Shown in pieces: positions 1 to 7,914 of a stretch of 39,854 nucleotides of DNA. Location of the stretch: positions 1 to 39,854 of the forward strand of contig JADHXR010000064.1 in the NCBI GenBank assembly GCA_016782865.1, written 5' to 3'. Within the stretch, counting starts at the first letter, position 1, and each line of letters starts with the position of its first letter. The notes under the pieces were generated by a model. That model was given only the letters and a program-made list of their open reading frames with translations. It was not told the DNA's origin and ran no database searches. Made by a program: the position numbers and the translations under genes. The stretch is from Phycisphaerae bacterium (GTDB taxonomy: Bacteria > Planctomycetota > Phycisphaerae > Sedimentisphaerales > Anaerobacaceae).

Positions 1-20
1 GACAGATCTACGGATCATAG
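1..20 (+). CDS. 3' tail of a gene cut by the window edge (glycine-zipper-like family)
   Basis: Codons 3-20 read Q-I-Y-G-S-stop. The same ending (K-P-V-Y-G-S-stop) closes the truncated glycine-zipper fragment at 563-871, and 15 bases (7-21 and 858-872) are identical. I infer that the gene entering from the left belongs to the same family as that fragment. Only six codons are visible, so this rests on the shared tail. Confidence 0.4.
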
Positions 21-103
21 CCGTCGGTTTTTTCGAAGCATTCTCAAACCTGAGTGCCTTGATCCGGCTGTGCTATGATTCTATACAAAAAGTGGGGTAC
101 ACG

Positions 104-544
104 ATGCAGAAAATGATGACCTTGAAGGGCGGGTGTCTTTGTGGGGCTGTTCGGTATGAGTGGCGGGGCGCGTCAACGTCGGCGTCGTATTGTCACTGCC
201 CTGACTGCCGCAAGGCCACGGGAGGGCCGTATACCGTTGGTGTGGGTGTGGATGCGGCGGGCCTGACCATCTGCTCCGGAAAGCCCAAAGGATATACCAA
301 GACCGCCGACAGCGGCAACGAGATCACGCGGGAGTTCTGCCCGGAATGCGGCTCGCCGCTGTTTACCAGGGCCGAGGTTTGCCCGGACCGGGTCTGGATC
401 AAGGCCGGAAGTCTGGACACGCCGGAACTCATCGAGCCGACATACCAGTCCTGGATAGGGATGGCCGTTCCCTGGGCCTACCTCGATAAGGACCTGCCGA
501 GCTTTGCGGGAAATGGCCCTTTGCCGGACGAGAAGACCGTGTAG
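104..544 (+). CDS. GFA-family (CENP-V/GFA domain) zinc-binding protein
   Basis: A 146-residue protein of the glutathione-dependent formaldehyde-activating (GFA) fold. The family's cysteine pattern is visible: GGCLCG near residue 10, then YCHCPDC near residue 30, then FCPECGSPLF in the middle, which together form the two zinc sites. The usual length is 130-160 residues, so it is complete. I chose the ATG at 104 because the protein then opens directly into the GFA fold; the upstream TTG at 59 adds a non-conserved stretch, and an ATG at 113 is also possible. Shine-Dalgarno match is weak. Most GFA proteins have no proven substrate, and the name should not be read as proof of formaldehyde metabolism. 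It sits between two copies of the tail of another gene (see 1-20 and 563-871), which suggests that it arrived by insertion or that duplication occurred around it. Confidence 0.85.
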   Translation: MQKMMTLKGGCLCGAVRYEWRGASTSASYCHCPDCRKATGGPYTVGVGVDAAGLTICSGKPKGYTKTADSGNEITREFCPECGSPLFTRAEVCPDRVWIKAGSLDTPELIEPTYQSWIGMAVPWAYLDKDLPSFAGNGPLPDEKTV

Positions 545-562
545 CGGCACACTTGTGCGTAG

Positions 563-871
563 AATTCGATTTCTGTTATTGGGGGCATCGTCGGCTATCA
601 GTCTGAGGAGCGGGGTGAAGGTGCTGCCGTCGGTGCTGTTCTTTTTGGCGTAGGGGCGCTGCTTGGCGAAATAGACAGAGCAAACGAAGATGAAGACGAA
701 TGCCACCAAGAGGATGAAGAGGATGAAGTGGTCATCCAAATCCGCAACAATAACGGCTCAGAAACACCGATAGTGCTCAAGAGGAGGGCCGGCACCTATT
801 TCGGTCCAGAGGGCGAACACTACGACCGGCTGCCTACCGAAGAACAGTTGAAACCGGTCTACGGATCATAG
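563..871 (+). pseudogene. 5'-truncated glycine-zipper lipoprotein-like remnant
   Basis: An open frame runs from just after a stop at 560-562 to the stop at 869-871, without any ATG, GTG or TTG start. It begins with a glycine-zipper-like hydrophobic stretch (GGIVGYQSEERGEGAAVGAV then LFGVGALLGE), continues with an acidic segment, and ends in a small domain with FGPEGEHYDRLPTEEQLKPV. Complete relatives, as I recall the family, have a signal peptide or lipobox and a first glycine-zipper before this part; both are missing. The final codons match the gene tail at 1-20. I read it as the 3' remnant of a duplicated envelope lipoprotein. It converges on the GNAT gene, the two stop codons lying back to back. 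A non-standard ATT start cannot be excluded. Confidence 0.6.
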
Positions 872-1672
872 CTATTCGGGGAGAATTAAAGGATGTATGG
901 ATATCACACATTCGTAGTAGGGGCTGACTTTTTCGAAACCCAATTTCTTGTACAAGGACAGCGCAGCCTGGTTGTCGGCCTTTACGTTTAGGCCTATGTG
1001 GTCGACGGTTTCAGCTAATGATTGGCATAATCTTGCCGTGACGGATTTTGCGAAACCATTGCCTCTATAGTCCGGGTGGGTTACGACGTTGCCCAGAGAT
1101 GCCACTTTGTACTCTCGCGAACAGACATGGACACCGGCTACGCTGACTAATCTGTTTTCTTCTCTTATGCCGAAATACTGCTCTGTCTCCAGCATCCTTG
1201 GGTTGAACCAATTGCCGGGGTAAGCCTCTTCGTAGAGCCGGAGCATTTCGTCCAGATCGTTGGCCGTCAAGCGAACGACCCGCGAGCAATCAACGCCAAA
1301 GAGACGTGATTTGTCGCGCAGCGCCATCTTGTAATTCTTCTCACTGGATTCTACGCTGCCGCGCTGCGCAAAGACCTCCGCCAGTCCGGGGCTTAAGTGG
1401 GCGCCGAACCGAACAGGCAGCAAGTGCAATATCGATCGGAGCAGTTCGGCCATTGGGCCCTGCTGCTCGCACATTGCGTGAAGGGTCGGGACCGGCGGTA
1501 CGGTGTAGAGCAATACGAGAGCCTGAATATCGTCGCCGTCTTTGGCGGCGTACCATACGGTATTGTGCCAGAAGAAATCGTCCAGGTCCCCGATGCTGTA
1601 AATATGAAGGTAGACGTTCTTTCGCAGGGATGCTTCTATTTGGGCTTTGTCGTGCAGGGCACATGTTTCCAT
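872..1672 (-). CDS. GNAT family N-acetyltransferase
   Basis: A 266-residue protein whose last third is a GNAT fold: the acetyl-CoA loop appears as VVTHPDYRGNGFAKSVTARL (a variant of Q/RxxGxG/A), followed by LNVKADNQAALSLYKKLGF, the classic end of the domain. The N-terminal half (LRKNVYLHIYSIGDLDDFFW) resembles the two-domain FR47-like acetyltransferases. The substrate cannot be told. The ATG at 1672 is preferred over longer starts because it follows AAAGGTGACC, and because a promoter lies at 1716-1744, so an upstream start would overlap the -35 hexamer. It is monocistronic, divergent from the M14 peptidase gene. Confidence 0.85.
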   Translation of the reverse strand: METCALHDKAQIEASLRKNVYLHIYSIGDLDDFFWHNTVWYAAKDGDDIQALVLLYTVPPVPTLHAMCEQQGPMAELLRSILHLLPVRFGAHLSPGLAEVFAQRGSVESSEKNYKMALRDKSRLFGVDCSRVVRLTANDLDEMLRLYEEAYPGNWFNPRMLETEQYFGIREENRLVSVAGVHVCSREYKVASLGNVVTHPDYRGNGFAKSVTARLCQSLAETVDHIGLNVKADNQAALSLYKKLGFEKVSPYYECVISIHPLILPE

Positions 1673-1715
1673 GGTCACCTTTCTTTTTCCATTTGGGATT
1701 CTGAGTATACGCCAC

Positions 1716-1744
1716 AGTATAACGTCCGGCGCGTCGAACCTCAA
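1716..1744 (-). promoter_or_regulatory. sigma70-like promoter of the GNAT gene
   Basis: On the minus strand the -35 hexamer is TTGAGG (1739-1744) and the -10 is TATACT (1716-1721), with a 17-nt spacer. The expected transcript start lies about 35-40 bases before the ATG at 1672. A second TATACT lies closer to the gene but lacks a matched -35. Confidence 0.5.
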
Positions 1745-1760
1745 TCGCAGATAAAATCAG

Positions 1761-1790
1761 TTGCAATTACCTCTCCGGCGGGATTACTAT
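1761..1790 (+). promoter_or_regulatory. sigma70-like promoter of the M14 peptidase gene
   Basis: TTGCAA (1761-1766), an 18-nt spacer and TACTAT (1785-1790), placed about 57 bases before the GTG start at 1847. It is divergent from the GNAT promoter, with the two -35 boxes about 16 bases apart. Confidence 0.4.
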
Positions 1791-1846
1791 GACGGCTTGA
1801 TCGTAAAGGCCGTCTTGCAGATTCGTGTTGATTAAGGAGAATACAA

Positions 1847-4741
1847 GTGAATGGAAAGGCACAAAGCATGCCCCGAGCGCAGTCGTGGGGTGACAAAGGC
1901 AAAAGGCAAATGGCAGAGGCAAGAACTTCTTACTTTGGACTTTTTACTTTCTACTTGGCCTTCATGGCTCTGGGCATGTGTCTTTTTTTAGGCGGTTGCG
2001 CCGCGAGCGCGCAGGCATCGGCCGATACCGGCGGCTTCGTCGAGCCGGTTGATTTCGACCCGGCGGTGCCTTCGCCCGAATCGATAACCGGTCACGCCGT
2101 GGCTGCCAAGGCGGTCCGCTATGACGCGCTCGAGCGCTACGCGAGGGCTTTGGCTGACGCCTCGAAGCTGGTGACGTTTACGTCCTACGGCCAATCGCAC
2201 GAGGGGCGGACGCTGTACTACCTCACCATCACCAGCGAAGCCAACCAAAGGCGGCTCGAGCAGATCAAGGCCGACAATGCGAAACTCTCGGACCCGCGCA
2301 AACTCGGCGGCTCCGCGCAGGCGGAGAGGCTCGTCAATTCTCTGCCCGCCGTCGCATGGCTCAATTACAGCATCCACGGCGACGAACTATCGAGCACCGA
2401 GGCGGCGATGTACGTTGCGTATCATCTCGTCGCCGAACGCAGTCAGGCCAGCCATAAGCTGCTGGATGAGGTCGTGATCCATCTCAATCCTTTGGTGAAT
2501 CCCGACGGCAGAGAGCGGTATCTGAGCTATCTCGAACAGCTCACGGGCGTGGTTTCGAGTCCCGACTATCAGGCGATGCAACACCGGTCGCTCTGGTCGC
2601 GGGGGCGGGGGAACCATTATCTGTTCGACCTCAACCGCGACTGGCTCGTGCATCTTCAGCCGGAGGTGGGCGATTTGGCGCGGGAGGTTTTGGCGTGGAA
2701 CCCGCATCTGTTAGTGGACTCGCACGAGCAGGGCGGGCTCGATACGTATCTGTTCGATCCGCCGCGTGACCCGATCAATTTGAATCTGTCGCCGAAGGTG
2801 CTTGAGTGGCGCGAGCGTTTCAGCACGGACCAGGCCGCGGCGTTCAACCGCTACGGGTGGAGCTATTACACGAAGGACTGGTACTCGGAGTGGAGCCCCG
2901 TTTACACGAACGCCTGGGCGAGCATGCAGGGGGCGGTCGGGCTGCTCTATGAACAGGCCAATGTTAATGCGGCGTCCGTAAAGCAGGCGACCGGCGAACA
3001 GATCAGCTATCGCCAGGCGGTGCATCACCACATCGTCAGCACTCTGGCGAACCTCGAAACCTTGCGTGCCAACAGGCGGCAAATCATTCGCGATTTTCTC
3101 GCCGACCGTCAGTGGGCGATCGAGGAAAAGGACGCCGGCCATACGTTCCTGCTTCCGCCTTGCGCCGATACGTCGCGGCAGAACCGATTCATCGAACTGC
3201 TCGAGCGCCAGGGCATCGAGGTAGAGTTTGCCCAGGAGTCTTTCGATGCCAAAGGTGTAAGTGACGTGTGGGCAAAGAAACTTGCGAGCAGGAAATTTCC
3301 GAAAGGCACGCTTGTCGTCCGCTCGCAGCAACCTCGCCGCCGAATGCTCCAGACGCTGTGCAATTTCGATCCGCATCTGACCGATGGCTTTCTTGCGAAG
3401 GAGCGCAAAGAATTGGAAAATCGCAGGGAGACTTTGCTTTACGATGTCACGGCGTGGAACCTGCCGATGGCGTTCGCTCTGGATGCCTATTGGGCCGGGG
3501 ACGTATCGGATGTGGAACTCGGCCCGGAGCCTCCGGGACCCGCTGCGGCCTTGCCGAAGCTCAGCCGAAAGAGCGGTTACGGATACCTGATCGATTTTGC
3601 CGATTCCGGGACATACCAGGTTCTCGTTCGGCTGTTCGAAGAGAAATGTCATCCGCGAATTGCGATAAAGCCGTTCAAGACCGAAACGCGCCAGTACGAG
3701 CCCGGGACGGTCCTGCTCCGCGCTCATGAGAATCCCGACGACATCCTGGAAGTCCTGCGTAAGATCGAAACCGAATTCGGCGTCGGTGTTCATGCCGCCG
3801 ACAGTGCGCTGGCCCAAGACGGCCCCGATCTTGGCAGCGGGAAGTTCGAATTACTGACGGCCCCGAAGGTGGCGATAGCTTCACAATGGCCCATAAGTTC
3901 GACTTCGTTCGGATCGATCTGGTACCTGCTCGACCATCAGCTCCGACTCCGGAGTTCGCCCGTCAACATCCAGGGCATCGGCGGCATCGACCTGCGAAAG
4001 TACAACGTCCTGATACTGCCCGACGGCGGCGACCTTGGTCCGGTGCTCGATAAGAAGGCTGTCGAGAAGATCAAGAAATGGATCGAGGGCGGAGGGACTC
4101 TGATTGCCGCCGGCAGCTCGGCGGCATTTATGGCGGGCAAGGACCGGGGGCTCTCGTCGGTCCGGCTAAGGCGTGACGTGCTCGACAAACTTGCCGAATA
4201 CAATGAGGCCGTCGAGCGCGAAGAAAGCGCCAGGCACATCAATATTGACCCCGGCCAGATATGGGAGACAGGAACGTCAGAGATGAAAGAGGCAGAACCG
4301 GAAGATGAGAAAGACGCGGCCAAGAAGCCCAACGTCGAGAAGCTCAAGCGCACGGATGAATGGCACCGCATTTTCAGTCCGACAGGAACGTTCCTCGCCG
4401 GCGTGATCAACACCGAACACTGGCTCGGATTCGGTTTGGGTCAGAAGCTGCCTGTGATGTTTATGGGCGGCAGCGCGTTTATGTCGAAGCATCCGGTGAG
4501 GACCCCGGTTCGCCTGGCTGGCGCCGATGAGTTACGTGTGAGCGGCCTGCTCTGGCCCGAAGCCAGGCAGCGCATTGCACAGACAGCGTACGCCACGGTC
4601 GAGTCGGTTGGACGCGGTCAGATAATTCTGTTTGCGACCGATCCGACCTATCGTATGTGGCTGGGCGGCGCGCAAAGATTGTTCCTCAATGCCGTGCTGT
4701 TAGGTCCCGGCATGGGTACATCCCAGCCGCTGCCGTGGTAA
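1847..4741 (+). CDS. M14-family zinc carboxypeptidase, exported lipoprotein
   Basis: A 964-residue exported peptidase. The zinc carboxypeptidase signature is complete: H177-G-D-E180, a NPDGR motif near 218-222, DLNRDW near 261-266 (substrate-binding Asn/Arg), the third zinc ligand in DSHEQGG (H293), and a catalytic Glu in LLYEQAN (E369). A long C-terminal part, roughly 600-960, resembles a glutamine-amidotransferase-like domain (LPDGGDLG, GGGTLIAAG, then a late ILFATDP strand), common in large M14 proteins of this phylum. The lipobox LGGC ends at Cys51. The GTG at 1847 is chosen because AAGGAGA ends 6 bases before it. The stretch before the hydrophobic core (residues 8-38) is encoded by repeat-like DNA (see 1869-1962), giving an unusually long n-region. 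A distant paralogue lies at 34637-37291. The substrate is probably peptides or peptidoglycan-derived peptides (inference). Confidence 0.85.
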   Translation: MNGKAQSMPRAQSWGDKGKRQMAEARTSYFGLFTFYLAFMALGMCLFLGGCAASAQASADTGGFVEPVDFDPAVPSPESITGHAVAAKAVRYDALERYARALADASKLVTFTSYGQSHEGRTLYYLTITSEANQRRLEQIKADNAKLSDPRKLGGSAQAERLVNSLPAVAWLNYSIHGDELSSTEAAMYVAYHLVAERSQASHKLLDEVVIHLNPLVNPDGRERYLSYLEQLTGVVSSPDYQAMQHRSLWSRGRGNHYLFDLNRDWLVHLQPEVGDLAREVLAWNPHLLVDSHEQGGLDTYLFDPPRDPINLNLSPKVLEWRERFSTDQAAAFNRYGWSYYTKDWYSEWSPVYTNAWASMQGAVGLLYEQANVNAASVKQATGEQISYRQAVHHHIVSTLANLETLRANRRQIIRDFLADRQWAIEEKDAGHTFLLPPCADTSRQNRFIELLERQGIEVEFAQESFDAKGVSDVWAKKLASRKFPKGTLVVRSQQPRRRMLQTLCNFDPHLTDGFLAKERKELENRRETLLYDVTAWNLPMAFALDAYWAGDVSDVELGPEPPGPAAALPKLSRKSGYGYLIDFADSGTYQVLVRLFEEKCHPRIAIKPFKTETRQYEPGTVLLRAHENPDDILEVLRKIETEFGVGVHAADSALAQDGPDLGSGKFELLTAPKVAIASQWPISSTSFGSIWYLLDHQLRLRSSPVNIQGIGGIDLRKYNVLILPDGGDLGPVLDKKAVEKIKKWIEGGGTLIAAGSSAAFMAGKDRGLSSVRLRRDVLDKLAEYNEAVEREESARHINIDPGQIWETGTSEMKEAEPEDEKDAAKKPNVEKLKRTDEWHRIFSPTGTFLAGVINTEHWLGFGLGQKLPVMFMGGSAFMSKHPVRTPVRLAGADELRVSGLLWPEARQRIAQTAYATVESVGRGQIILFATDPTYRMWLGGAQRLFLNAVLLGPGMGTSQPLPW
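1869..1962 (+). repeat. Repeat-like composite DNA inside the signal-peptide region
   Basis: The first part resembles the GAGCGCAG...GGGGTGACA palindrome seen intergenically at 28263-28334. The second part is a stutter of AAAGGC/AAATGGC units followed by a TTTACTT stutter (CTTCTTACTTTGGACTTTTT and on), a purine-rich then pyrimidine-rich imperfect inverted repeat. It is translated in frame as the n-region and start of the h-region of the M14 lipoprotein. Confidence 0.45.
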
Positions 4742-4743
4742 GA

Positions 4744-4838
4744 AGATCAAAAATCAAAGTGTAAAATGTAAAATTAAGGAAGTCATCCGCCTTCGGCGGA
4801 TTCCGCAATCTTGATATTTGATTCTTGATCTTTCATTT
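4744..4838. repeat. Dispersed stem-loop repeat, copy 1, between two convergent genes
   Basis: Fills the gap between the stops of the M14 gene and the antiporter gene. It has an A-rich stuttering left arm (ATCAAAAATCAAAGTG and similar), AGGAAGTCATCC, a perfect core hairpin ATCCGCC-TTC-GGCGGAT (4785-4801), and a T-rich right arm (TTGATATTTGATTCTTGATC). A related element with a different GC core lies at 37311-37406 in opposite orientation. Its place between two stops would suit a bidirectional terminator, but that role is inferred. Confidence 0.6.
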
Positions 4839-6650
4839 TCATCGTCTAAGCCGTGTAATAGCGATGAAAAAGCACACCATGATTGTCACGGCCAGCAGCA
4901 GGCTCCATCTGGGCGCAAGGCCAAGTGCGCTGGGCAGGTATGCGCAGAACAAGGCAAGTCCCGCGACAAACAGACTGTAGGGCAACTGCGTGCGAACGTG
5001 ATCAATGAGGTTGCAGGAGCTTGCGATTGAACTCATGATTGTCGTATCGGAGATGGGCGAGCAATGGTCGCCGAAGATTGCGCCGTCGAGCACGGCCCCC
5101 AGACTTATCATCGTGGTCAGGCCGTAAGCCTGTCCGTCGATTGCGAAGGCGATCGGAATGGCTGTGGGCATTAGGATGGCCATTGTGCCGTAGCTGGTCC
5201 CGGTGGCGAACGACGTCACCGAGGCCACGATAAAGAGAATCGGCGGGAACAAGTAGGGCGGAACTCTTCCGGCGAGAATTGTTGTCAGGAACTCACCTGT
5301 CCTCAGGTCGTCACAGCAATTCTTGAGCGACCATGCGAGAATCAGTATTACAAAAGGAATCATGGCGCGCCTGACTCCCCGTTTGAAACAGTGGATTATC
5401 ACAGGCCTGCTCAGCGATCCGAACAGTTGCGAAAAGATCAACGCCAGCGTCAGTCCGAACGACGAGGCACAGGCAAGAACCAGAGGTGTGTTCTCGGCGT
5501 GGCCGATGACCTCGCGCCAATAAATCCAACTGACCGGAGACAGAGTTTCAATATCGAGTGGTTTGGCTGGCATGTCTTGGGCGACAGTCGTCAGACTCCG
5601 GGCTTGCCACTGATTCATATCGTTTCTCAGCTTGGCTGTCCCGTCGAACCAGAGTCCCGTAAGATGAAGGAGCACCAAGGCGGCCAGGGGGACCAGGGCA
5701 TTGATCGCCCGGCCTTTCTCGATGCTCGATTCTTGATTCTTGATACTCGACGAGCATCCAGTATCCGGCATCGAGGATCGAGACATGTCTTCAGGCGGCC
5801 CCTTGGCTTGCGCTCGCTCCTGAGCGGTTTTCATCGGACCGAAGTCACACCCCATTAGAATATGCACGAAGACGAATGCTATCATCAAGAGACAATAGAA
5901 GCGAAAGCTCAGCGCGTCGAAGAACATAGCGTACCCGCTCTTGCCAATGCCGAGTGTGCCTCCGATCTGCCCGAGAAGGCCCACCTCATAGGCAATCCAG
6001 GTGCTGATTACCGCCAGCCCGGCTATAGGAGCGCTGGTTGCGTCAACGATAAAAGCGAGTTTCTCGCGGCTGACGCGAAACCGATCGGTGATAGGCTGCA
6101 TCATCGAGCCGACGACTATGGCGTTCGTATAATCGTCGATGAAGCACAGTATCCCCATAAGAGCGGTTGCCGCCTGAGCGGATTTGGGTCCCTTTATCCA
6201 CCTCAGGAGCCAGACGATGATCCCTCTGAACCCTCCCGAGGCGATGAGTATCTCGATCATTACGAAGATCGGCGGAATAAACGCAAGGATCTGGAGATAC
6301 GTCGTGTCCGTGACAGTTGCTGTGACATGAGTGCCCGCTGTCTTGAACCCCTCGAACCAGGCGGCTGCACTGAGCGGGGCCTGCGGAACATGGTTGAGCA
6401 AACCGCCCGCTATGATGGCGATTCCCAGACTCGGCAGGACGCGGCGCGTCAGAAAGGCCAGCACGATTGCCAGAACGGGGGGGATGACACTGTACCACGT
6501 TGCCGCTTGCGGATCTTCTGTCTCGGCCGGTGCGAACAAAACAGCCAGCGTGCACAGGGCAGCGAAGATGACGATTGCCACAGCGACTCTTGTGATAGCC
6601 TTTGTCATTGCGTAGTGACTCTTCGTCTCCGTAATAGCGATGCCGCTCAC
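4839..6650 (-). CDS. NhaC-family Na+/H+ antiporter-like membrane protein
   Basis: A 603-residue polytopic inner-membrane protein. The C-terminal half has the NhaC/ArsB-superfamily core (TSFATGTSYGTMAILMPTA, then LGAVLDGAIFGDHCSPISD, then TTIMSSIASSCNLIDHVRTQ), diagnostic for this family; an N-terminal half repeat (GILCFIDDYTNAIVVGSMMQ) matches the same fold. Expected job: exchange of Na+ or a small organic ion against protons. A cytoplasmic loop in the middle carries a segment rich in S, I, Q, E and N that is encoded by repeat DNA (5722-5792). The GTG at 6650 lies 10 bases after the ABC permease stop, so it is probably co-transcribed with the ABC genes; an ATG at 6608 is the alternative start. 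The transported ion cannot be read from sequence. Confidence 0.85.
   Translation of the reverse strand: MSGIAITETKSHYAMTKAITRVAVAIVIFAALCTLAVLFAPAETEDPQAATWYSVIPPVLAIVLAFLTRRVLPSLGIAIIAGGLLNHVPQAPLSAAAWFEGFKTAGTHVTATVTDTTYLQILAFIPPIFVMIEILIASGGFRGIIVWLLRWIKGPKSAQAATALMGILCFIDDYTNAIVVGSMMQPITDRFRVSREKLAFIVDATSAPIAGLAVISTWIAYEVGLLGQIGGTLGIGKSGYAMFFDALSFRFYCLLMIAFVFVHILMGCDFGPMKTAQERAQAKGPPEDMSRSSMPDTGCSSSIKNQESSIEKGRAINALVPLAALVLLHLTGLWFDGTAKLRNDMNQWQARSLTTVAQDMPAKPLDIETLSPVSWIYWREVIGHAENTPLVLACASSFGLTLALIFSQLFGSLSRPVIIHCFKRGVRRAMIPFVILILAWSLKNCCDDLRTGEFLTTILAGRVPPYLFPPILFIVASVTSFATGTSYGTMAILMPTAIPIAFAIDGQAYGLTTMISLGAVLDGAIFGDHCSPISDTTIMSSIASSCNLIDHVRTQLPYSLFVAGLALFCAYLPSALGLAPRWSLLLAVTIMVCFFIAITRLRR
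5722..5792 (-). repeat. In-frame short-unit repeat (ATCGAG/ATCAAG type) inside the antiporter gene
   Basis: On the minus strand the DNA runs through near-repeats such as TCGATCCTCGATGCCG, CTCGTCGAGTATC and AAGAATCAAGAATCGAGCAT. It translates to MSRSSMPDTGC, SSSIKNQESSIEK, a sequence type that I recall from dispersed repeats in planctomycete-like genomes and not from antiporters. It lies in a predicted cytoplasmic loop, so the frame and the transporter survive. Confidence 0.55.
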
Positions 6651-6660
6651 TTTTCTTTTG

Positions 6661-7914
6661 TCAGGCCTGCTTCAACCATCGGCCGACTTCTCGCAGGCCG
6701 GGCCGTTTGCCGTACATCAGGATGCCGGTCCGGAAAACCCGGGCGGCGACCCATACGCCGCCAAGCACCGAGGCCGCCAGCAGGACTATCGAGAATAGTG
6801 TTTCGACTATCCATATCTCGGTGCCGGAGGACAGTCGCAGTATCATGACCATTGGCGTGGTCGGCGGAAGGAACGAGAGTACCCTTGCTAACGTCCCATT
6901 CGCGTCCCGGATAATATTCTGCCATGCGATGATGGGCACCACACACAGAATGATGACGGGCTTGAGCAGGCTCTGTGTTTCCTTGATGGTGTTGCAGATT
7001 GAGCCGATTCCCACCATAAACGAACTGAACAGGAAGAAGGCAAGCACATAGTAGAGTATGAAGTATGTCAAAATCGCCGGGCTTATGTCGATGCTCAGGC
7101 CCTGCCAACTGGCGGCTCCGCAGGCCGAGACACCCCACAGGAACACGACGGTCAAACCGACACTGACCAGCCCCAGAATCTTGCCTGCCATCAACTCGAA
7201 TGGACTGACCGCCGAGAGCAGTACCTCGATCACGCGGGAATTCTTCTCCTCGATGATGCTGCTGAGCATCTGCTGACCCATGGTGAGAATCCCGATGAAG
7301 AGCAGGTACATGAAGAAGAATGGAATTGCCATCTTGACGACTCTGTCGCCTTCGCTTTGGACTCGCTCCTGACCGCCCGTCGAGCCTATCTCCATTCGTT
7401 CGATGGGTAAGTTGCGGAGGTTTCCGATAAGCTCCGGAGAAAGATCGCGCCGTTTGCACCTTTGTTTGAACACGGCATCGCGCATAGGATTCTCAATCGT
7501 CCACAACGCCTCTATTACGGGCGGCTTCGGCTTGTGTGTGAACACGTGCATCTTGCCCGTTTCTTCCAGAACATCCTTGTCGAGCACGACGTAAACATCC
7601 AGCTCGTCCCGACGCAGCCGCTCCTTTTCCTGCTCCTGGGTAGCCTGAGACTCCTGTAGCGAGACTCTCTTATTTGGATTGTTGGTATTGTGCTGGTCGA
7701 ATGAAGCCTCGATCTGAGGTCCCAGCTCGCCCGACAGGTCGGTGACAGCCACCCTGATCGGCGGGCGGTCTGCCGGTCCGCTGCCCTGGAGCTTGCCGGC
7801 GAAGTAGACGATCAGAACAATCATCACGGGAAGCATCAAGATCATGAAAATGAACGTTTTGGTCTTGACGGTCTCGATGTACTCTCGCTGAGCAATCTTA
7901 AGAATCTTCTGCAT
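6661..7914 (-). CDS. ABC transporter permease, NatB-like (ABC-2 type)
   Basis: A 417-residue membrane subunit of an ABC-2 exporter. It opens with IAQREYIETVKTKTFIFMI and a first membrane helix, followed by a large extracytoplasmic domain (about residues 40-215), then a block of five or six helices with the conserved SSIIEEKNSRVIEVLLSAVS loop that typifies NatB-like permeases. The ATG at 7914 follows GGAAAGAG; a longer start at 7947 is less likely. It overlaps the end of the ATPase gene by 17 bases, so the pair is translationally coupled. The cargo is unknown; in characterised relatives it is sodium or an antimicrobial. An NhaC-type antiporter follows at once, which makes a sodium-related role tempting but unproven. 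Confidence 0.85.
   Translation of the reverse strand: MQKILKIAQREYIETVKTKTFIFMILMLPVMIVLIVYFAGKLQGSGPADRPPIRVAVTDLSGELGPQIEASFDQHNTNNPNKRVSLQESQATQEQEKERLRRDELDVYVVLDKDVLEETGKMHVFTHKPKPPVIEALWTIENPMRDAVFKQRCKRRDLSPELIGNLRNLPIERMEIGSTGGQERVQSEGDRVVKMAIPFFFMYLLFIGILTMGQQMLSSIIEEKNSRVIEVLLSAVSPFELMAGKILGLVSVGLTVVFLWGVSACGAASWQGLSIDISPAILTYFILYYVLAFFLFSSFMVGIGSICNTIKETQSLLKPVIILCVVPIIAWQNIIRDANGTLARVLSFLPPTTPMVMILRLSSGTEIWIVETLFSIVLLAASVLGGVWVAARVFRTGILMYGKRPGLREVGRWLKQA

Noticed and set aside
2711..3817. Long minus-strand open frame (368 codons) opposite the M14 gene
   Set aside because: It is antisense to conserved peptidase sequence and has no domain character or ribosome binding site; high-GC codon usage opens this frame.
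5862..6848. Plus-strand open frame of 328 codons opposite the antiporter and permease
   Set aside because: Acidic and Arg-rich shadow of a clear transporter; no family resemblance.
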